Source: Inhella inkyongensis (GTDB lineage Bacteria > Pseudomonadota > Gammaproteobacteria > Burkholderiales > Burkholderiaceae_C). Taken from it: a stretch of 64,000 nucleotides of DNA. The notes below the pieces were generated by a model. That model did no database searches, had not been told where the DNA came from, and worked only from the letters and a program-made list of their open reading frames with translations. Positions 59,356 through 64,000 of this stretch are shown here, piece by piece (the stretch's first letter is position 1; the number at the start of each line of letters is the position of its first letter). The stretch lies in the NCBI RefSeq assembly GCF_005952805.1, contig NZ_CP040709.1:3534001-3598000 (forward strand). The letters are read 5' to 3'. A program made the translations under genes and the position numbers.

Positions 59356-61320
59356 TCAGCGCACCACCACCGTCAAGGTCGTTCCCGGCGGCAGCTTGAT
59401 GCCCTTGCGCACCCATCGACCTTGACTGCGTGAGCCTGTGTCCACCCAGTGAGCATGGCTACCGGGCTTGAACTGCGTCAGCGCGCTCAAGGTGTCAGTG
59501 CGAATTTGATCATCCATGCTCGCAAGGTCTTTGCCGCGCAAGATCTGCTCGCCAAATTGGCGCTTCGGGAAACCGTAGGACTGCGGCGCATGACGCGCCG
59601 GCATGCCGCCAAAGACGCTAGCCCCCATACGTTCCCACTCGTCGTCCAACTGAGTGCCGCGCGACGCCAACAGGCTGTTGATGCACGCCAGACTGTCAAA
59701 GCGCTGCACGCCCTCGCCACATCCAGTCACCAATTGCTGGGCCAGCGTCGGTCCGTGGCGGCGGTTCAGAAAGGCCGCCAAACTGCCCCCTGCTGGATAG
59801 TTAAGACTGGCGCTCTCATCGCTCCAGGCCGGCAGCGACAGGTCGGCCGCCGAGCGCGCATAGCTGCTCAAGCGGGAATCAAGGATCTTGTTTTGTCCGG
59901 GCGAAATCGCCTCGGCCAACAAGTCCTCGCTCATCATGGCCGAGGTCTCCTCCAACCAGTCGTCATGGCCGGTGCCACGCACCTGGAATCGCTGGTAGTA
60001 ATTGACCATATGGGTCAGCTCATGCACCAGGGTGGAGAGATAGAAATACGGATCTGCGAAAGCGCCCTGGGCCTGCACAAAGAACACCAGGGCCTCGTTG
60101 GAGTTGACGTGGCGACTGGAGCGCTCGCGCACCGAGTTGTTGAATGGGTAGTAGTAGCCGGCCCACCCCCCCTTCTCGGGCTTGGGTGCATTGAGCAGCG
60201 CGATGTGCACATCCTGCAACTCGCCGGGCCGATCCTGGATCAGCCACGGCCGCGCTGCCACCACTCCACCCCAGACGTCGCCCAGCAGCGCCACCAAGCG
60301 GGCGTAGCCGCCCTGGTCACCACAGAAACCCTGCTTCATCAGGGCCAGCGTGTTGCTCACCTGGGTATCGCTGCCGCCATGCTTGTCATCCAGCCAGAAG
60401 AGGATGCGCCGCCCCTGTGGCGTGCTGCACTCCTGTTTGAGTGTGCTGGGATAGGGCACGGGCTTGAGCACATCGTCGTAAAGATCGTTCCAGACCCGCG
60501 AGGAGCCCACCACCGCCGCCGCGCGCGCGCGCCGCTGCGGACCGGACTCCGGCACCGCATAGGGGCGCCAGCTCGCTGCCTCGAGCTGCCGCTCAGCCTC
60601 CAATTCTTGCCGGCTGCGGCGCATAAACCGTGCGTGTTGCGGATCGGCAGGCTCGGCATGACCCGGCGACTCCTGCCAAGCCTGTGCCTGCAAGCGCTCG
60701 GCCTGCACGGCCGACGCACCGGCAGAGGGCGGCTCGGCTGCCGCAGCCTTGGCTGCGCTGCTGAATACCAAGCTGACCCGCTGCGCGTCGGTGACGCCGG
60801 AGAGCTCGACGTCCACGCTCTGCGGCGTGACCGCCGCATTGCGGTAACGCCAGACCCCCACCCCGCTGCCGGCGTACTGCCCGCCCAGAGTGACACCGCA
60901 GTGCGTGCCGCTACAGGCCGCCTGCAATTGGTTGTCGGCGCGAGCGGGTGCCGCTGCCGGGGTTTCGATCAGCACGCTGCCATTACTGCGCGCCTCCAGC
61001 CCCGTGCCATTGCGCGCCACCAAGGTGAAGGTGTAGCTGCCCGGGGCCTCGAAGCGGCGTTCCACCTGGGCACCAGTTGCCGTCTGGCCGTCGCTGAACT
61101 CCCAGCGAAAGCTGGTGCCCACGGAGCCCGGCGCGGTGTTGAAAGACAAGAATTCCTGCGTCTCAGCGCGTGTAGCCGACTGCTGGATCAAGGCCACAGG
61201 TGCAGGCTCCGGCGGCACAACCGGCGCAGCAGGCCCCGAGCCCCCACCGCCGCCACAAGCGCTCAGGCCCAGTGCAGCGGCCAGCAGCCCGGCGCGGGCC
61301 AGGCGATTGATGGTGTTCAT
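59356..61320 (-). CDS. M30-like zinc metalloprotease lipoprotein with PKD domain
   Basis: 654 aa. Lipobox LGLSAC with poly-Gly tether, a PKD-like domain (about 55-130, FRWEFSDGQTATG then GSYTFTLVARNG), a beta domain to about 200, and a zinc protease with HELTH at 433-437 and a downstream EETSAMMSE segment (about 455) as third ligand candidate. The HELTHMVNYYQ context matches the hyicolysin-like M30 family. ATG 61320 follows AAGGGAG at a good distance. Likely surface-exposed or periplasmic, degrading protein. With the CAP and SGNH genes it forms a run of exported proteins. Confidence 0.85.
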   Translation of the reverse strand: MNTINRLARAGLLAAALGLSACGGGGGSGPAAPVVPPEPAPVALIQQSATRAETQEFLSFNTAPGSVGTSFRWEFSDGQTATGAQVERRFEAPGSYTFTLVARNGTGLEARSNGSVLIETPAAAPARADNQLQAACSGTHCGVTLGGQYAGSGVGVWRYRNAAVTPQSVDVELSGVTDAQRVSLVFSSAAKAAAAEPPSAGASAVQAERLQAQAWQESPGHAEPADPQHARFMRRSRQELEAERQLEAASWRPYAVPESGPQRRARAAAVVGSSRVWNDLYDDVLKPVPYPSTLKQECSTPQGRRILFWLDDKHGGSDTQVSNTLALMKQGFCGDQGGYARLVALLGDVWGGVVAARPWLIQDRPGELQDVHIALLNAPKPEKGGWAGYYYPFNNSVRERSSRHVNSNEALVFFVQAQGAFADPYFYLSTLVHELTHMVNYYQRFQVRGTGHDDWLEETSAMMSEDLLAEAISPGQNKILDSRLSSYARSAADLSLPAWSDESASLNYPAGGSLAAFLNRRHGPTLAQQLVTGCGEGVQRFDSLACINSLLASRGTQLDDEWERMGASVFGGMPARHAPQSYGFPKRQFGEQILRGKDLASMDDQIRTDTLSALTQFKPGSHAHWVDTGSRSQGRWVRKGIKLPPGTTLTVVVR

Positions 61321-61397
61321 GACAACTCCCTTTGTGTTGCCAGGCTCTGCGGCCCGGCTGTTGCTGCGCCGGCTGAAGCTGGGGCCGGCGCGAAATT

Positions 61398-62525
61398 TCA
61401 GTTCAGCGGCTGGAGCCCGCTGCCCGCCAGCGCGGTGCGCCAGCGCGCCTGCAGGCTGCGGTAAGCCTGCCAGGCGCTGCGAGCAAGCGCTTGCTGGGCG
61501 GCGGCCTGCTCGGGCTGACCCAGATAGACATAGACCTGGGCCAGACGGGCGTGGGTGACACCGCGGTCGTCGTCGTGGCAGGCCGGGTCCAACTCCAGCT
61601 CGGCCTGCTGCGCCAAGGCCAGCGCGGCCTCCTGTTCGGCCGCCCCCAGGTGCACGCGGCACCAAGCCAGATCGGCCATCAAACTGGAACCCAGTCGGCC
61701 CAGGCCGTGGGCCAGGGTCTCGGGCAGGCTGTCTTGGTAGAGCGGCAGGGCCTGCGCAAATTCGCCCGCCGACACCAGGGCCTGCGCACGCAGCAACGGG
61801 GTCAGGATGTCCAGCGCGACCACGCCCATCGCGCGGTCGAAGTGCGCCACCGAATCCACCGCCGCCATCAGCGCCGGGCTGCCATCCAGGCCGTCGGCCA
61901 ACTCGGCCTCGCGCAGGCGCGCCACGCCAATCACCGCGCGGTTGTAAAGCAGGGCCGAGGTCAGGGCATCGTCGCCGCATTGAGCCGCCAGCGCGCGGGC
62001 CTTGGCATACCAGGGCTGGGCGGCCTCCTGGCTGTCACTCAGGTGCAAGGCCAGCCCCATCACCATATGCAGGCGCGCCAGGGCCGGGCTGTCCTCGGGC
62101 TGAGCCAACGCCATGCAGGCCTGGGCATGCTCCACCAAGGTCTCGGGCTTATGGTCGGCAAAGGCCAGATGCGCCAAGAAGGCTTGCGCCTCCAATTGCA
62201 CCTCGCGCAGGCCGGCGCTGCGAGCCAGGCTGTCGGCGCGCAGCAGGCGCTCGCGCGCGCCGACGTCGTAATGCGAGTAATAGGCCACCAGGGCCTCGGC
62301 CAGATGCAGCCAAGCCCCCAGACCCGGATGCGGGCTGGCAAAGGCCGCCTGATGCAGGCGCGTCAGTTCCTGGCGCGCCAACTCCAACTGACCGTGCCGC
62401 GCCAGCAAGCCGGCGCGGCGCGCCTGCAGGCACAAGGCCTGCATCTGCTGCCCAGCCTGCTGGGCCAGGGCAATGTCTTGCTCGACCTTGCGCAGCAGGC
62501 GGGAGTGAAAGGCACCAGAGGCCAT
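61398..62525 (-). CDS. TPR-repeat protein of unknown function
   Basis: 375 aa, almost entirely helical, Ala/Leu/Gln-rich, with TPR-like helix pairs (ARQELTRLHQAAFASPHPGL, ARLHMVMGLALHLSDSQEAA, ARLAQVYVYLGQPEQAAAQ). No signal peptide, membrane segment or output domain, and it resembles the N-terminal arrays of the cytosolic GGDEF protein at 24.8 kb. It starts 3 bp after the purC stop, so it is probably co-transcribed with purC. Role unknown. Confidence 0.75.
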   Translation of the reverse strand: MASGAFHSRLLRKVEQDIALAQQAGQQMQALCLQARRAGLLARHGQLELARQELTRLHQAAFASPHPGLGAWLHLAEALVAYYSHYDVGARERLLRADSLARSAGLREVQLEAQAFLAHLAFADHKPETLVEHAQACMALAQPEDSPALARLHMVMGLALHLSDSQEAAQPWYAKARALAAQCGDDALTSALLYNRAVIGVARLREAELADGLDGSPALMAAVDSVAHFDRAMGVVALDILTPLLRAQALVSAGEFAQALPLYQDSLPETLAHGLGRLGSSLMADLAWCRVHLGAAEQEAALALAQQAELELDPACHDDDRGVTHARLAQVYVYLGQPEQAAAQQALARSAWQAYRSLQARWRTALAGSGLQPLN

Positions 62526-62528
62526 GGC

Positions 62529-63422
62529 TCAGGTCGTCAGCGCTTCAAGGGCTTTGCGGTAGGTGCTCAGGGTCTGGTCAATCACCTCGGCCGGCAGGGC
62601 CGGGGCCGGGGCGGTCTTGTCCCAGGGCTGGGCTTCCAGCCAGTCGCGCACGAATTGCTTATCAAAGCTGGGCGGGTTCACGCCCACCCGGTAGCCGGCC
62701 ACCGGCCAATAGCGCGAGGAGTCGGGCGTCAGCACCTCGTCCATCAGCGTCAGCGTGCCGTCGGCGTCCAGGCCGAACTCGAACTTGGTGTCGGCAATGA
62801 TGATGCCCTTGGTCAGCGCGTACTCGGCGGCGCGGCGATAGAGCTCAATGGAGACGGCCCGCACGCGCTCGGCCATCTCGCGGCCGATCAGGCCCACGCA
62901 GCGCTCGAAGTCGATGTTCTCGTCGTGGTCGCCCACATCGGCCTTGGTGGCCGGCGTGAAGATGGGCTCGGGCAGCTTGGAGGCGTTTTGCAGCCCGGCC
63001 GGCAGCGCCACGCCGCAGACCCGGTGATCAGGCCCCGTGGCCTGGTACTCCTTCCATCCCGAACCGGCCAGATAGCCGCGCACCACGGCCTCGATGGGCA
63101 GGGGCTTGAGGCGCTTGACCAGCATGCTGCGGTCGCGCAGCTGCTCCACCTCGTCGGCAGCGACGACCGACAGCGGGTCCTCGCCCGTCAGGTGGTTGGG
63201 TACCACATCCTTGAGCTTCTCGAACCAGAACAGCGCCATCTGCGTCAGCAAGGCGCCCTTGCCCGGGATGGGCTCGCCCATCACCACATCGAAGGCCGAG
63301 AGGCGGTCCGAGGCCACCATCAGGATGCGGTCCTCGCCCACCGCGTAGTTCTCCCGCACCTTGCCGCGCGCAAGCAGGGGCAGAGAGTGCAGTTTCGATT
63401 CAAACAGGGCGGCGGTCGTCAT
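62529..63422 (-). CDS. purC: Phosphoribosylaminoimidazole-succinocarboxamide synthase
   Basis: 297 aa, making SAICAR from CAIR, Asp and ATP. Characteristic segments: [54 protein letters not shown] and [10 protein letters not shown]. It is the longer PurC form seen in betaproteobacteria. ATG 63422 is chosen for the [11 protein letters not shown] opening; no strong ribosome-binding site is visible. It is the third purine gene in the window, 13 kb from purEK. Confidence 0.96.
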   Translation of the reverse strand: MTTAALFESKLHSLPLLARGKVRENYAVGEDRILMVASDRLSAFDVVMGEPIPGKGALLTQMALFWFEKLKDVVPNHLTGEDPLSVVAADEVEQLRDRSMLVKRLKPLPIEAVVRGYLAGSGWKEYQATGPDHRVCGVALPAGLQNASKLPEPIFTPATKADVGDHDENIDFERCVGLIGREMAERVRAVSIELYRRAAEYALTKGIIIADTKFEFGLDADGTLTLMDEVLTPDSSRYWPVAGYRVGVNPPSFDKQFVRDWLEAQPWDKTAPAPALPAEVIDQTLSTYRKALEALTT

Positions 63423-63490
63423 GGCGGCGGCGGGTGAAAAAGCGAAGGGCGGCATTGTCGCCGCGCCGCGAGAAGGGCTGGATCCCCGCC

Positions 63491-64000
63491 TCAGGCCTTG
63501 GCCGCGTCAATCTCACGCATCAGGCTCATCACCTTGGTGGTGATGATGTCGATGGCCGGGCCGTTGGCGCCATGCGGCAGGATCACATCGGCATTACGCT
63601 TGGTGGGCTCGATGAACTGCTTGTGCATCGGCCGCACGGTGTCCAGGTACTGGTTCACCACCGACTCGGTGCTGCGGCCGCGCTCCGAGATGTCGCGCTG
63701 CAGGCGGCGGATGAAGCGCACATCCGAGGCCGTGTCCACGTAAATCTTCAGCGACATCATGTTGCGCAGCTTGGCGTCGTAGAGCGCGAACAGGCCTTCC
63801 ACCACGATCACGGGCGCGGGCTTGACGGTGATGGTCTCGTGCGAGCGGTTGTCGGCCGCGAAGTCGTAGACCGGCATCTCGATGGCCTCGCCCTTGCGCA
63901 GCGCGGACAAGTGCTGCGCCATCAGCGGCCAGTCAAAAGCATCCGGGTGGTCGTAGTTCTGCTTGCGCCGGTCTTCCGGCGGCATATGGGACTGGTCGCG
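63491..64000 (-). CDS. udk: Uridine/cytidine kinase (5' end beyond window)
   Basis: C-terminal 169 codons of a uridine kinase-like P-loop enzyme (uridine or cytidine to the monophosphate). The frame enters from the window edge as RDQSH before [44 protein letters not shown] and [15 protein letters not shown] follow in the order of Udk. The Walker A motif is outside the window. It lies 68 bp upstream of purC in the same direction. Confidence 0.92.
   Translation of the reverse strand, partial: RDQSHMPPEDRRKQNYDHPDAFDWPLMAQHLSALRKGEAIEMPVYDFAADNRSHETITVKPAPVIVVEGLFALYDAKLRNMMSLKIYVDTASDVRFIRRLQRDISERGRSTESVVNQYLDTVRPMHKQFIEPTKRNADVILPHGANGPAIDIITTKVMSLMREIDAAKA

Overview
The window is high-GC, densely packed chromosomal DNA of a betaproteobacterium, most likely order Burkholderiales (Roseateles/Rubrivivax/Inhella-like). 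This rests on gene content and order (tsaB-rimI-udg, purE-purK-sua5, slt next to 5-FCL, a PEP-CTERM protein, lipoproteins with poly-Gly after the lipobox Cys) and on the style of the intergenic repeats. Genes are tightly coupled: ATGA start/stop overlaps are frequent, and three convergent pairs share their stop codons in a CTAA or CTAG tetranucleotide. I see no rRNA, tRNA, CRISPR array, prophage or transposase gene. All assignments come from reading motifs, with no database search.

Layout. 0-9.5 kb: LysR-like fragment, a 400-bp gene-free stretch, folate salvage (fau), Slt-type lytic transglycosylase, NDUFA9-like reductase, secreted M28 aminopeptidase, GST, a lipoprotein, cca, and a small membrane protein with a carrier-like domain. 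9.5-19.5 kb (minus strand): assimilatory nitrate cluster nasT / nrtA-nrtB-nrtC-nirB-nirD-nasA, for nitrate uptake by an ABC transporter, nitrate to nitrite by NasA, nitrite to ammonium by NirBD. 19.5-24.8 kb (plus): cysK, a YdeP/FdhF-like molybdoenzyme, a small membrane protein, fdhD and a hemerythrin. 24.8-35.4 kb: a TPR-GGDEF protein, then on the minus strand a flavoprotein, 2-oxoacid:ferredoxin oxidoreductase korAB, and a beta-propeller GGDEF sensor. 35.4-39.5 kb: MocR regulator, PaiB-like and GNAT proteins, and a broken solute-binding-protein gene carrying a MITE-like element. 39.5-44.8 kb: coupled operon tsaB-rimI-udg-PAS/GGDEF/EAL-midA. 44.8-50 kb: PBP4, an SGNH-like lipoprotein, and purE-purK-sua5. 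50-57.4 kb: CnoX-like thioredoxin, a two-component pair, a PEP-CTERM protein, and an extended Lnt. 57.4-64 kb: secreted esterase, CAP protein, M30-like protease, TPR protein, purC, partial udk.

The most informative non-coding region is 18.62-18.82 kb, upstream of nrtA. Read on the minus strand it holds a near-consensus sigma-54 promoter. About three bases after the predicted transcription start come two hairpins with identical AAGGGC hexaloops (A at position 1, G at 4), as ANTAR proteins require. A long intrinsic terminator then ends 18 bases before the nrtA ATG. The second hairpin and the terminator stem are mutually exclusive. The ANTAR regulator gene (nasT) lies directly upstream. This is a complete NtrC/sigma-54 plus NasT antitermination module readable from sequence.

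A second theme is structured repeats. Two mosaic elements of about 0.5 kb with inverted-repeat ends each split a functionally linked gene series (nirB|nirD and flavoprotein|korA). A pair of 80-bp repeats shows compensatory stem changes. An inverted repeat supplies the C-terminus of a GGDEF protein. A 274-bp MITE-like element with CTAG at both ends sits inside the solute-binding pseudogene.
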